Source: Neodontobutis hainanensis
Lineage: Eukaryota > Chordata > Actinopteri > Gobiiformes > Odontobutidae
DNA length: 64,000 nt
NCBI GenBank assembly: GCA_024349245.1
Contig: JALDNG010000501.1
Location: 186,001 to 250,000, forward strand
Direction: 5' to 3'
In this document: positions 26,341 through 38,618 of the stretch, piece after piece
How the letters are laid out: each line of letters opens with the position of its first letter
Position numbering within the stretch: position 1 is the stretch's first letter
Program-made: the position numbers and the translations under genes
Notes under the pieces: model-generated
Told to the model about the DNA's origin: nothing
The model's database searches: none
Seen by the model: the letters and a program-made list of their open reading frames with translations, nothing else

Positions 26341-28225
26341 AATATATCGACATCGGTTGGCACTTCTTATATGTTCATTCCGTTTCTTCCAACTGTCTTG
26401 TACAAATCTGAAAAGGCTGGGCTATCAATTTTAGAAGATTAAATTTACTTTATTCAACTACTTTACGAGGTTTTGCTTGTTCCGCTTATGACCATCAATT
26501 CCATCTTTTTTGACTAGATACAGCCTTTTGATTTGGTTTTTGAAGTTTCATCCAAAAAGATTTTTTGCTGGTTTCTTCTTGATTCCATTTCACAGAATGT
26601 TTCGAAATTAGTCAAATGAGATTATTTTTAATATATTACACTCGTTTAAATGATTTGGTAACTCAAACTGCGATATCTTGTAACTTTGATGTATAAAATC
26701 TCTTTATAAATGTCACGAGTTTTAATATTCGAAGAAAGCCTATAAAACACACTTATCTATTCAGGTAGGTTTTTACAGAAAAGAAAAAAATTTGTTTGTA
26801 ACTGATAAGGAAAAAATACATTTAATTCACTGCTTTATCAAACCCTTCAACTATATAAAATGTGACAGTATTTTATTTTACTTTAAACCTTTGTTTTGAC
26901 CCACTAATGACCAAATAGAAAATAATATTAAGTGATGAAAAAATACTTTAAAAACAAGATTCTTCAAGACTAATTTACAGAAGAGCATCTTGCAGCTTGA
27001 TTTAAACCACATATTACAAAATCGTGCCATAAACTTGCACCTGCTCTCAACTACTTGCAATTTATTTGATAATTATTTGCTTTTTGGCATGTTCTGAGTC
27101 ATTAAAAAATGTTGTGATTACTTTTAGTATGGATTAACCTAAGACAGTATTTCAAAACTAACATCTATCCTCATTTTTAACAAATATGTTTAACACAATA
27201 CTGCCTCAGAATTACCAAAAAATATTTGGATGAAGTGAGTGAAATCAATTTTTATATTAACCATTGATGATCTTGTTATTTTTTCCCACATATTTACTTC
27301 CTAAAGGTTGAAAATTATGCTCATAGAAAATACTTTAAAATTTATTTACATTATAACATGGCCAACAATATCAGATACTTCATTGTTTTTAATCCTCATA
27401 TTTTCAGACAACAACTAAAAACATTCTGTTAAAAATAATTTATAAAAACCTGCGATTCTTTCCAATCATTTAAAAAGGTGAGGATTGTTTATTGTTAAAA
27501 ATGCTATTCTTGGCTAAATTGATTCAATAATGGGCTAAAACAACTCGCGCGAACAAATATGGCAACATATGGTCAAATAAAATTTAAAACCGCGAAAATT
27601 AATATTGTTGGATATTTTTCAATTTTATTTTGAAGAAGCTGTAAAAATGATCATTTATGTTCAGAAAAGGTAATTTCATAAACGCTCGTAAAGGAAGGTC
27701 GTTTTACAACACATCGAGGTGATTTCAGACAACTTCGCAACACCTAACTCTCAGATATAAAACTTTTTAGTTCTGTTTTGGGGAAGCGAACAAGAAATTT
27801 GTTGGCAAATTTGTTAAATATGCAAATAAGTGTTCAACTATAAACTCACATTTTTCAAAAAACGATGCTCATGTGGCTAAGTTACAACATTACGATATAG
27901 CATGGATGTAGTTTAGAAATTGGCTTGTTGGCGCCATTTTTATTGATGAATTCTTTTCTCCCTTTTCGGCTTCAGTTTTGACGCTTTTGAATTAAACTTA
28001 AAAAATGATGGCAATTCTTCGTATTTAAATAAGTAAATGAGCGTGTGATTCGATAAATTTTTCGTTTATCAAGCTGAAACCTTAGCATTTTATTTTGCAA
28101 ATTACACATGCGTTAACAATGAGATGGCAATATTTTGCATATATATTGGTGCCAAACTTACACCGACAGCTATTGAAGCGAGAAAACCAAACAAAAAGCT
28201 CGTTTATCCTCTGTTCCGTATTAAG
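26341..28225. other. Intergenic, nothing recognised
   Basis: AT-rich with one minus-strand frame (26878-27060) of no clear meaning. Confidence 0.4.
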
Positions 28226-28399
28226 TTAAACTCCACGTGTAAAAGATTGTGGAATTATTCTACAGACTAAGTAAGGCATATTCATATCGATCCGATTAGC
28301 AAAGGAGCTATATTTTGCGGCACGTAAACAGTGGCCGGGAATGAATATTTTTGTCATCGACTCCAGCTTTTCAAATAGAAGGTAGACTGGAAGAAATTT
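28226..28399 (-). pseudogene. Coding-like island, faintly PARP-like
   Basis: The minus-strand frame is open for 57 codons without breaks (starting KFLPVYLLFEKLESM) and ends in TAA. Its second half contains AAKYSSF and YLVCRIIPQSFTRG. These loosely resemble the A..YS and V.RV+.G.YT+G blocks of PARP catalytic domains, but the diagnostic catalytic-site residues are not seen. It follows the LAMP-like gene B on the same strand by about 120 bases. It may be a fragment of a decayed gene or a coincidence; the PARP resemblance is weak. Confidence 0.15.
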
Positions 28400-28515
28400 G
28401 CAATTAATTTAATTGAGGGTGTGAAGACTTTCAAGAAACTCGATTATAATTGGGACATTGATATTAGTTTTTGATTCTATTTATGTTATTTGAAGCGTTG
28501 AGACGCTTATTTTGA

Positions 28516-29253
28516 TTAGAATCTTCTCCTAAAAATCACGAAGGCGACGATTAGCATCAAGATAACAAGCGAGACTCCAATCGAAACCGAGATTATTATG
28601 CTCCGCCGGTAATCCTGAAAGCAATGTTTTTCTCTAGGTATGAACACCTATACCTGAGTATTGTTGTCTTGTAGTATCAGTATGAAATTGAAATTCGTTT
28701 AAATGAAAAATAACGTCACATCTTTGACCACTAATGGCCACGATTGGAATGGTAAAAGTCTGGGGAGAATTGCAAACGAAAGTGTCACCCAGTTCTAAAG
28801 GATAGTCGAAATTAGGTGTCTCGATTGTGTATCCACCTTAATATAATAAATTCTATACTTTTTCCAAATAAAACTTTCAACCAAACAGGAAAATTGATCG
28901 TCATTCCAATGCTTTTAATGGTGAACTTCGATGCCATTTCATATCTAATTTGTAATGAGGAGGTTCCAGACATAAGACCCAAGTGAGCCGTTCTGATATT
29001 AAATTTCAGCAATTTATCTTCTTTGTCTTCTTCTAAAGTCCCTGATTGGAGAGTACCATCGATAGGTGCCTCGAAGCTTTTCTGAACTTACAAAACATTA
29101 AAACCCCAAAGCATGAAAGTAATGCCTTTCCTTCAGCATGTAACTTTAAATTGACACCAAGACGGCTATATTCGAAATCAACTAATATTGATTTTGCCAC
29201 AAACGATAGAAACACTGATTGTGAAACTACGCCTTACATATTTGGAAAAGCAT
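28516..29253 (-). CDS. LAMP-family membrane protein, copy B (five exons)
   Basis: Exons 29253-29238, 29214-29105, 29081-28859, 28836-28654 and 28631-28516 join into 215 codons plus stop; the introns are 23, 23, 22 and 22 nt, all GT-AG. The first exon (16 nt) and second exon (110 nt) have exactly the lengths seen in copy A, and introns 1-3 sit at equivalent places in the same phases. Intron 4 does not: here it precedes the last cysteine, in A it follows the second. The protein has an N-terminal hydrophobic segment, luminal Cys40, Cys138, Cys156 and Cys181, a membrane helix at about 188-211, and ends at once in RRRF. There is no YxxPhi tail, so its sorting must differ from copy A or rely on a partner. 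Block by block it follows copy A (NFDYPLELGDTFVC against NYDTIMDMGDAFFC). Confidence is high for family and paralogy, moderate for the last intron. Confidence 0.78.
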
Positions 29254-31025
29254 TCTGAATTTTCCGCCCGCTGATTACAGATTCGTTTAATGATCATTTA
29301 GATGATCATGCCATTTATAAAAATAAATTCATTATGGAAAACTTTTTCAGTTTTGTCCTTTTTTGAACAATCAACTTTCCTCAATGCCCTCTAAAAATCA
29401 AAATAAATAAAGTTAATTATGAACAAACAGCCGAGAATTCCTAATTAGTGTAATTAAGTTTTTGCTTAAATTTTATTGTGTTTAATGGGTTAATTATTTT
29501 CTTCTTCGCACGAGTATAATGTAAATATCCAAAAAATTTCATTTTCGGCTCAAAGTTCATAAACGTGAAGCAGATAAAGAAACTGTTGGCTCGTTCTATA
29601 CTTTTACCAATTTAGATTATCTAGTTGTGGAATCAACCCAATGCTTAAAGCGTAAATTTCAGAGCATTTTCCTTTTCATGTTGTTTATTTCATTGTTCTC
29701 CTACCGAAGTATAAGTACGTCTGACGCCATCATTTTATACTGTGGTATATAATTAAAATTTTTTAATTTTTCTTCAATGAGCAAACATAAAAATATCAAT
29801 AAACGTGTCAACACGAGGTAATCTTTGGTTGTATTGAAAATTTGCGCAATCGTACTCCAAAGGATAACACTTATCAAATAGGGCTTTAATTTTTTACGAT
29901 CTCAAAAAATGAGAGCGTTTAAACTCTGAAATTCACATACGCGCTCTGATAAAAATATTAGGTTATTTATTTTGATAATCCTTTGCGTGCTATTAATGTA
30001 TGAACAACAGACTTTCCTCGTGTCGCCTTGGATTGGGCGTTTTTTTAGTTATTAAAACTAGAACCCATTTTTCGCTATATAGCATCACATGGCTTTTTGA
30101 CCAACGACGGAATTATTCATGCGTACAAGAAAAATATGAAACTTCTAACGTTCCAAAAGGTATTTATGAATTAATACGGAACTGAAGGTTAAATTCGATA
30201 TAGTAATAAGGTGAGATATTGAATAAAAAAATAACATGTTGTTTAAATATTAACAAATTCTAAAATTTTCCTGCATCGTTTTCTTTAAACTAAGTAATTT
30301 CTGGTGATATTTCATAACCACGTGACCATATTCGCCGAATTATGGTACTTTTATTGCATTTTAATTTCTGACGATTTTTGTTTTTTATAGAGAATGATCA
30401 CGGTGCAGTTTCTAGACATGAAATAATATTCGATAACTATTCCAATTTTTGTAAAATTACAATGATTTTATATTTTTAAGAAAATTGGCAAATTATTTTT
30501 CGTGGAATTTCCTGAAACTGGTGACTATTCCAAGTGGTTCTACATCTTGAAACAAAACTATTTCAATCTCGTTTTTTACAAAATATAAATTTAACCTAAT
30601 TAGCCGAGTACAAAAATATTTAATGATCAAACTGTTACACTATTCGTTTATCTTGGAAAGGCTCGCATTATCTTCAAGTTGCCCAGTTAATCAGGTAATT
30701 TTGTGATATTTTTTGATATATGTAAGTTAGAGAATTTAGATATGCTACACGAACTAGCTACATACCATATTGGTGTCCTCGTAAATTTCTGATAGGGACA
30801 AATTTATGGGCTTTCACATCATATGCAATCATACGTTCTTCTTTTCTTAACCTAGCGGGTGAAAATCGTGCAATAAAATGCTTTTAAAATTCATTTTGTC
30901 GAGCGAGGGTTAATCAAAAGTATCCAGGCATTTTTGTCGAAAAAAACATCTGTCAAACGCCCTTCTGTAGAGCCCTGTTATTCAGTTTTAACCGTTCAGC
31001 TGTTTATACCTTTTCAGTAACCTTC
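29254..31025. other. Intergenic upstream of LAMP-like copy B
   Basis: A short self-complementary patch (ATGATCAT repeated around 29291-29310) lies about 40 bases upstream of the start of copy B. A plus-strand frame at 30000-30185 reads partly like protein in two frames but resembles nothing known. No supported gene. Confidence 0.35.
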
Positions 31026-31208
31026 TCAAGTTTGAACACAATGTGTCTGGCTATGTAGGAGTCTCACCCTCTCCTCGGGTATTTGTACCGCTGCAGCATT
31101 GGTTAGCTGGGAATGTTTAACGACCTTTGTAGTGTTAAATTGTCGAATGTAGATTATTATTGGTTTGATTATACTATTTTCAAATATTTTAAAGGCATGT
31201 TTAATCAT
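31026..31208 (-). CDS. Possible small protein gene
   Basis: The frame starts with ATG, has 60 codons, and reads MIKHAFKIFENSIIKP, then a basic stretch IYIRQFNTTKVVKHSQ, then LTNAAAVQIPEERVRLL. The N-terminal half is rich in basic and hydroxylated residues and lacks acidic ones after residue 10, as mitochondrial presequences do. The GC content is above background. A GTGAGA donor near the end could splice out 17 or 21 nt and change the C-terminus. No family is recognised, and a chance frame cannot be excluded. Confidence 0.28.
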   Translation of the reverse strand: MIKHAFKIFENSIIKPIIIYIRQFNTTKVVKHSQLTNAAAVQIPEERVRLLHSQTHCVQT

Positions 31209-34200
31209 CTTTTAATAACGGTAATCTTTGTACGAACCAAATTAAAGTGACAACATTACTTTCAGTTTTTTAACAGATTGTTCACGTCAATGAGGTTTTT
31301 GATTAAAATAATGCATATTTTAGGATTATCTTAAATCATGTATTTTTGGCGCCATTTTCCTAGCTAATTGCATTAAATATCCTTTTTCTCGTAACTTACC
31401 TAAGTAGAACATGAAATATTAAAATTCTGTCAACGAAGCGGAGTAAAATTTAAACAAAACTATACGTGATGATCATTTGATAGATTTATAGTTAAGAATG
31501 TGGAATCCTCACGCAATAGACCTTCAGATTACCTCTTAAGTAGCGACTCACAAACTATAAAGTCAACTCTAAATGATTTGATTTATTATTTTTCTGTCTA
31601 ATAAACTTAAACTAGGTTAGAAAAGCGACATAAAATAAACAAATTTAGGAAGTGTTAAAAATTTTGACATTCATTTTTTCAAATATCTGCTCTTTTGACA
31701 TTTTTTAATTAAAATCGTGTTCTTTTAAAAATTCTTTTGTTGATAGAAAACATTTTAGCTTAACTTTAAATCTAAAATAATATAAGTCGATCGAATAATC
31801 ACGGAATCTAGCGAAATATTTTTTTGCAATTCATAAAAATTTTATTCTGTAAACTCAATGAGTTTAATGTGGTTACATGTACTAAGATGGTTAAACGCAC
31901 AAATAGGTGTTGAACTCTTTCCTTTGTCACGCAAATTTCATACTTTTCGTAAAGCTTCATAAATTTTGAAACAGATGTGATTCTAAATCATGACTCTTGG
32001 CATAGTTCACTGCATTTATGATGTAAATGCGTTAAATGAAGTTATACTTTTCAAAATGAGATTCTATGAATGTATACTTGAAGACGTAACTCCCATGGAT
32101 GGCTTTTAATCCCTTTTTCGCTTTTTCTACACGCGAAACCCACCTCCAGATGAGTGTATTTTAAAAGGGTGGCAAGTTCTCCCCATGTGTGCTACTCTCA
32201 AGGATAACCTCATCTTCGCTGTGTTACATTTTTGTTAACTATCGAAATAAATATGAAAACTATAAATTGAACTTGAATCAATCAATTTTTGACATGTTTA
32301 ACAAGGGAACTCCTCAAATATGTTTCAAAAACTTATAATTTCAATTCTCAACGACAACCCAAAATAGCACATTTATTTATGCATGATCGCATTCCGATCT
32401 CATAAAGGGATAATTAATCAAAAGGAAAACTTTTAAAATAAAAAAAAGATCCTCAAATATTAGAATTTTTACCGTTATTGTGCAGAGCTTTCTTGCTATT
32501 TTTGTGAGAATGAGTTATCGGAGGGAAATATACAATTTGAAGTTTTAACGTAAACATTCGAACATTTCGTTTCACGAGAGTTTTAATTTGTGATTTTTGT
32601 CGATAGAAGTTTTATTATAACGTATAAATTTGACAAATAAAACTCAAATTGTGTTTTGGATAAAAAAATAATGGTGGAATCATTTTGATAAAAATTTACG
32701 TATGAATACGCCTCAGAGCGAAAGTTGACAAATGCGGCCAAAATCAGAGTGAAGTATTGAACGGATGCAAGTCCGACACTTTATCATCTCGAGAAATTTA
32801 GAAAATTCTTCTTCATTATGTGAATCGGTGAAAGGATAAGATCACAGTAAGAAGAGCCCTTGGGAGAGCTTAGATTACGCCTGAGAAACATGAGTACGAA
32901 TAAATCTCGTCTCAAAAATTAAAAACCTATAAATTAAAACAATTAAATATTTTTAAGCATTCCCGCCTGACTTAAAAAACAAAAATATTTTCATGAGTTT
33001 TTTTATTTAAAGCAGGGGGATTTACGTTTATCTCTCGATGATATTTAGAATTGCCGATTTTGTTTAAAGATAATAGTTCGTATAATTTCGCGTGAAATCG
33101 TAGTTTTTATTTTTTACATTCGCTCATATATTTTATATTTATCATTTTTGTTCTGGTTCAGATATTTTCATCTATTCTTTTTAAACCGTTGACACGAAAC
33201 ATATGCTGTCGATTTTCAGGGCTTGTGTTGAGGAATACTATATCGATCAATCAAAATATTATATTCTCGACAAGTAGATTTATTATTTTTCATGTTTATT
33301 GCACAGAAACCAATGGATTATAGGTAGTTCTTGCAATGCTAGCTCTTTTGTCATCATTTTTACAACCGACGCAATTCATATGTTAAACGTATTTTGTCTT
33401 GGCTTATGTCAAACAAAAATTTTAATTTTCTCTATTTTTTCCTAGGAATTTCGTAAATGATTTTTGGGTATGTTCTTCCATTTGGCATCAGGCTTAATCA
33501 ACCTTGGCTCAATATTTTCACCAAGTTTGGTAGTTTGGCTAGAATTCAGTCCCTCTTTATTCCCTACCTTTAAATTATTTTTGACACAAATATAATTTTG
33601 TGGGCATTTATACTCGGCGAATTTCTGAGATTGAAATGAAACATTGTTATTATGCTTTTGGCCTAACATTTTTGAGAAAAATAGAGGTATTGTTCATAAT
33701 TTTATGGGAACAACTATCAAGGTTAAAATAAACCAACTTTATTACGAAACCATCGAATTTATTCTTACCTATTATTTATCATTTTTTATAAGTTTTTACT
33801 TTTGTATGAGAATACTGAATTTTACAATTTTCAAACAACTTTTGAATAAGAAAACTCAAACTCTTTCGCTTCTTCAATATTTGATAAATGTAAGTCTAAG
33901 TCTGTCCATAAAGTCTTGGTGGGTTTCACCTGACTAGCTTTAATGTTACGTTTTCAAAATCGTTGTTTGCTTTTCATAATTTTCCTAAAAGTTGGATGCG
34001 TGTATATTTTCACACATTCTAGTTAAAAAATTTTAAAATAATGATTGCCATCTTTTGCGGCGCGCAGATGTACCTAGACTCATCAAGGCCATCATATTCA
34101 TTGCCGATATTTTTCCGCCGAAAATGGTAATTAAAGTATGAAATAAAAAATCCACTTTTGACAGTTGTCATATTTTGGAGCTATTTTTAAAAATTTTGTT

Positions 34201-37200
34201 TTCTAATTATTGAAGTGACAAATTTTTAATTATGTGGTAAAAATTGCCCTTTAAGCGATAAAATGTTCCCCAGTAAGTATTAAACTATTTGTTTAGCAGA
34301 TGATGAAAATTGCGAGTGAGCGTTTATCAATAATACAAAACTATTGTAAGGTATATGAATATGGGTGTACTCGTGTCGCTAAACCAAGTCAATCAACTAT
34401 CCACGTGCATCCCAATCGTTCGCTTGTTGATGTCGATGATGATTGGAGACCTGAGTGCGGTTGGTGTTAGGAATTTATATAAATATGAATTAAACTTAAG
34501 TGTTAAGTTTTAAAATGTGTAATTCGAAGATGAACATACCTCTCGCCCTAAGCTTATTTCTGATATTATATTAACTTTTATTCCTTTTATTTTATATAAT
34601 AGTTATGATATAATTAAAATTAACTGTTTTATAACGTATTCTGTTCTAGATAAAAGAGTAAAAGCCAAATTATAAAATACATCAACAGTTGCCTTCACAA
34701 TATAAAATATCAATTTTAGAATAGCTTTGAAGAAACATATCCTCAAAAATTAAACTAAGATAATAAATCAAAAGAATTTCTGCCTTATTCAGGGTTTTGA
34801 TGTTTATTATCATAAGTTAGATGGACATTGAAGTTAAGAAAATTCAAACATCATAATTCCAATTACCGAATCCCTCATAAGTGGTAGATTAAAACCACAA
34901 ATTTGAATGTTTGAGATGTGAGTTGTAGTATCAATTTATGATTGCACGGCTATAAAAAATGTTACCACTTTTTATAAGACACGCGCGGGAAAAATTTTCG
35001 AGTTACCTCTGTTAAATCTTAAATATATCTCGAATAGTTGACTCTTTGTCATGCGCAAATATTTTAGTGTCTTATATGAAATTTAATTTAAGTATAAAAA
35101 TCTTTTCTTATTTCTATCCTGCTCTAGAGTTAGAGGTTGAAATTAAATTACAATATTGTCCGTATGAAACTTAAATTTGTAACTATATCTTTTTCAAAGT
35201 ACAAAGCCTCGTCTGTAAGAATTGGAAATATTTCGGTGAATTTGTTAAAATTTTGTACTTTAAAAATTTAACCTCTTAACAGGGCACCAAACCGATCAGG
35301 TAATTTTTATCTAAAAAAGTTTCAAAATTATAGTTGCGTACTTCACATATTCATGTTAGTGTCAAAACTTATACTCAATTACTAGTTGATCTCAACTATT
35401 TTGCAATCAGATGCAAAATATTTGATTTCGTCTTTGTTCTTCTTCGAAAAATTACATTCTTTACTTCTCAAAAAAAATTGTAACATTTATGATTTAGGCA
35501 TTAAATAAGATCGTTTCAGACAAAGTTAAATTATTATGGTGTGTATTTAAGGATAGATCATTTGAGTTTTAACGTAAGTGAACGTAACTACACCACGTTT
35601 TTCTTAACTAATCTATGTGAAACTTATGTTGAGTTAAAATTTATTTTCATTTTGTACCAATTTCAGCTTTACAAGTAACATGTAAATCGTTTTATTATAC
35701 CTGGCATGCGCTTAAGACTAACCTTTTTATTCATGAAATTGGGTTTTAATAAGCAAAAGTCAATTTTAAAATATACAGAATATTCTTTTACTGTTGAAAC
35801 TCGGAACCAAATAAGCTGGATTGTCATGGTTCGATTTGAAAGTCGATCGTACCAACTAATACCAGGAAGTTTTATATATCCTTCCGCCATTTAATTTCAA
35901 GTGAACGAGAATCGTTTAGTTATTCATTGAATTGGGGACCGACAAGCAGTGTGGTAGCGCTCGCTATGGATAGACTAAAAATTTGATAATGTTATACTTT
36001 GAAAACATCAAATTTCTTACTAAGAGACTGTCATGGCTAAAACAAGGAGTGCGACTAACTGCTGCATTTTGGCCTCAACCTACCGAGCTTTCGCGAATAT
36101 CTGTGTATACCCACCCCTATGGCCGTGTCCTTAAAATGGCATGAAATAATAATTAACCTCGTTTGTCATTTTACGTTGCTTTTCAAATGTTAACTTGTTT
36201 TGTGTATCGCTGTAACAGCTGCAGGGACTACAAGTACTCAATGTCAGTTTTGAAATATTTTCATCTCAAAAAGTTTTATTTTTATATTTATAAGGTATAT
36301 AATATGAAAACTCTTTTTCGTATTTGTTATTTTATTTATGCTTCATCTTTAACTTTTAACGAGCAGAGAACATCGAATTTAGCCACTGGGTTCTCGATAT
36401 ATTTTTGATTATATTTGAAAATTTTAAACTTAAAAATATATTGATAGCATTACTAGATAATTGAAAGAATTCCGTATAATGACACGTTGTTATTGGCATT
36501 CAAATAGTATATCAGGTAAATTAAAGCTAAAAATAGAATTATTGCTTCTCCATTATTTTTATGGCAGGCTTTTGAAGGAAGTCAACTGTATGTTTGCTGT
36601 GGTTTTTAATGAAGTAATCATGAGCATCGATTATACAGTGTATATAAATATACAATGTTTGTTCCTTAAAAATCATTTTAAATTATGGTATAAACTTATG
36701 TTCAAATATATTTTAATTATCAAAATCAAATAATAGTGATTTATTTGACTTTCTATAAACTGTCTGATAATCGTTAAAATGGATAATTAATACCTTATAT
36801 TAGAAAGGTTCTACCCTTCCGGTTGGTTAAAAATTACGACCATCGTCAAGATAAAATTTTAATTCGCCATTATGCTCTTCTTTTTATTGAGGGTGAAACC
36901 TTTTAGTTATGCTATCTCGGCTCTCACATACCTAACTATATTGAAGATAAATTTAACTGACTTATATGAACGAGTTCAAAATAATCAGAAATTAACTTGA
37001 TTTTATATAATTCTAGATAATTTTCATTAATTTCAAAAATAATAAGAGTCATCGAGGCATACACAAGACAAAACTCTGCTCCATACAAAATTGTTGAGTT
37101 ACAGATTAAACCTATCATCATGGTTGTGAGAATCATAAAGCCTTCTCTAGACTAGCAATCACACGCAGTTAAAACTGAGTGTATCCCGTCTCGGGGTCCA

Positions 37201-37266
37201 TAATTTCAGATAATGATTGACAGTCATTTAATAACAGTGGATATCAGAAAAATTACAACAAACGCC
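31209..37266. other. Intergenic with scattered coding-like islands
   Basis: No supported gene. Islands of higher GC occur at 32100-32220, 33440-33670, 34300-34470, 35669-35890, 35930-36130 and 37140-37210. Each is open in more than one frame, so no single reading can be preferred. Examples are a plus frame at 34301-34471 ending DVDDDWRPECGWC, a minus frame at 35890-35669 starting MAEGYIKLPGISW, and a minus start near 36064 with a signal-peptide-like MQQLVALLVLAMTV. The rest is AT-rich. Confidence 0.3.
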
Positions 37267-37584
37267 TCAGATATCTGACATAACGGTAATTCCAAAGCTT
37301 ATATTTGATAAAATAATTTGAATAAGTTTGTTCCTGTCTTGAAAGGCTACAGGTACTATAATATACAAACAAGTTCCTATATATAGTCTCCCCAGATCCT
37401 ACAATCAGCCGATTAGTCTACGGCGATCATATTCACAATCGACAAATCCGGTATCATCGATTTCGAGTATTAATCTTGGGCCACCGATCAGTTATGACTT
37501 AGCAACAATGGCCTCTCAAAATAATTCAAAACACCACAAATACCTCTTTAAAATTGTTAAATGAGCTGTTTTTCCAACTCCACT
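37267..37584 (-). pseudogene. Ras-like small GTPase relic
   Basis: One minus-strand frame keeps the Ras order across 105 codons. First comes the P-loop SGVGKTA followed by LTI. Then 39 residues after the P-loop lysine comes LILEIDDTG, which matches the G3 block (LEI.DTAG; normal lysine-to-aspartate distance 41) with one residue missing. Then EYDRRRLIG is followed by a hydrophobic stretch. Four in-frame stops interrupt it (two TGA, one TAA, one TAG) before the final TGA, so it is almost certainly dead. An intron of 24 nt could remove one stop, not the rest. A TTTCAG acceptor immediately before the P-loop suggests the source gene had an intron there, arguing against a processed copy. The NKxD guanine-specificity block is not recognisable. 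Confidence 0.5.
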
Positions 37585-38331
37585 GAAATTTAAATTTTAA
37601 AAGTTTCATTCGAGATATCTCGTGAAAACGAAAATGGTATAAATAATTTCTTTTTGGAGCATGAATTGATTTTGTGGTTACTTTAATGTTTTATAAAAGC
37701 ACAGGGTGGACCAATTATTGAATGGTACATATTTTCTTGAAACTTGAATTATTGCATTTCCAATTTGTGATTCATCATACTTGATGTTTTCATCACCCGT
37801 GTGTGTATTTTAAAACGTGAGGATATTTCTGCATTTCATCTGAAATAGAACCAATATTTAAGAGGAGCAAAAATAAACTTTTTATAATAAGGTGGGATTT
37901 TGGAAACCGAAATAAATTTAGCGGTATATTCCAAATATCTCGGAGAATTTCGGAATTAAATTTTAAACTTTCCAGAATAGTACCTTTTTCCGAAAGAAAC
38001 AATTTTAGCTTATCACATATATTTTTTTAACAAAAATAGCATGAATCTATTGACGATAATGAATGTTTGGCAAGATATGGAACCCGTGTTGAACGAATTT
38101 AGATTTAATTCACCTTTTATTTTGTGTAGGAACGAACGTATAATACCTATATAAACGGTTCATACTTTCTTTCCTCATTGTGAACATACTGAATCAATTT
38201 TTGTTGAATTGAATATGTTGATAATTTTACACAGTGCGTTGGCGTGTTTTACGTCATTCAAACAAATGTACCTATTAATTTACAGTAAGTTCATAGCTTC
38301 ATTCAGGTTCAGTGCCATCGTTCAGTCATAA
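37585..38331. other. Intergenic, nothing recognised
   Basis: AT-rich. A minus-strand frame at 37793-38002 has no domain or exon-like context. Confidence 0.4.
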
Positions 38332-38618
38332 ATGGTACCAGGTAACACCGGAGTCCAATCTACAAAACCTCTCACTCTCTCCATTTCCGAGAGGACAGCC
38401 TTACATTTGTGGCAAATGGTATTTTTAGAGTGTTCAAATGGATAAAGGTAGTTTTAGGAAAGATGTCTCTCTACCTTAATAATACACTGAATCTTCAAGG
38501 TATTTTTAAAGTTGAAGACTCAGACTCGAACATTAACCTTTCTGAAACGAGGTTATTGGTAAATACCACCCACTCCTTTGCTTTAATCACAAATAAAATT
38601 CAACTATCTCATATATAA
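38332..38618 (+). CDS. Possible two-exon small protein gene
   Basis: Exon 1 (38332-38418) starts with ATG directly after an in-frame TAA and reads MVPGNTGVQSTKPLTLSISE onward. A GT-AG intron of 29 nt (38419-38447) removes an in-frame stop. Exon 2 (38448-38618) continues in frame through LYLNNTLNLQGIFKVEDSD to TAA, giving 85 residues. The product has two possible N-glycosylation sequons (NNT and NTT) but no signal peptide or membrane helix. No family is recognised. The intron is longer than those in the secure genes and has a purine-rich acceptor side, so the junction is less certain. Confidence 0.33.

Noticed and set aside
29046..29258. A 70-codon plus-strand frame
   Set aside because: Antisense to exons 1-3 of LAMP-like copy B.
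32100..32240. Plus-strand frame with GWQVLPMC, reminiscent of a Kelch repeat
   Set aside because: A single weak motif without the double glycine or neighbouring repeats.
35935..35970. GTGGTAGCGCTCGCTATGG, which looks like a tRNA D-arm
   Set aside because: No matching T-loop or acceptor stem follows at tRNA distance.
37390..37563. A plus-strand frame of nearly 60 codons ending YLFKIV, resembling the start of a Rab protein
   Set aside because: The minus strand carries the Ras P-loop and DTG blocks with near-correct spacing, so the plus reading is antisense; its P-loop never follows.
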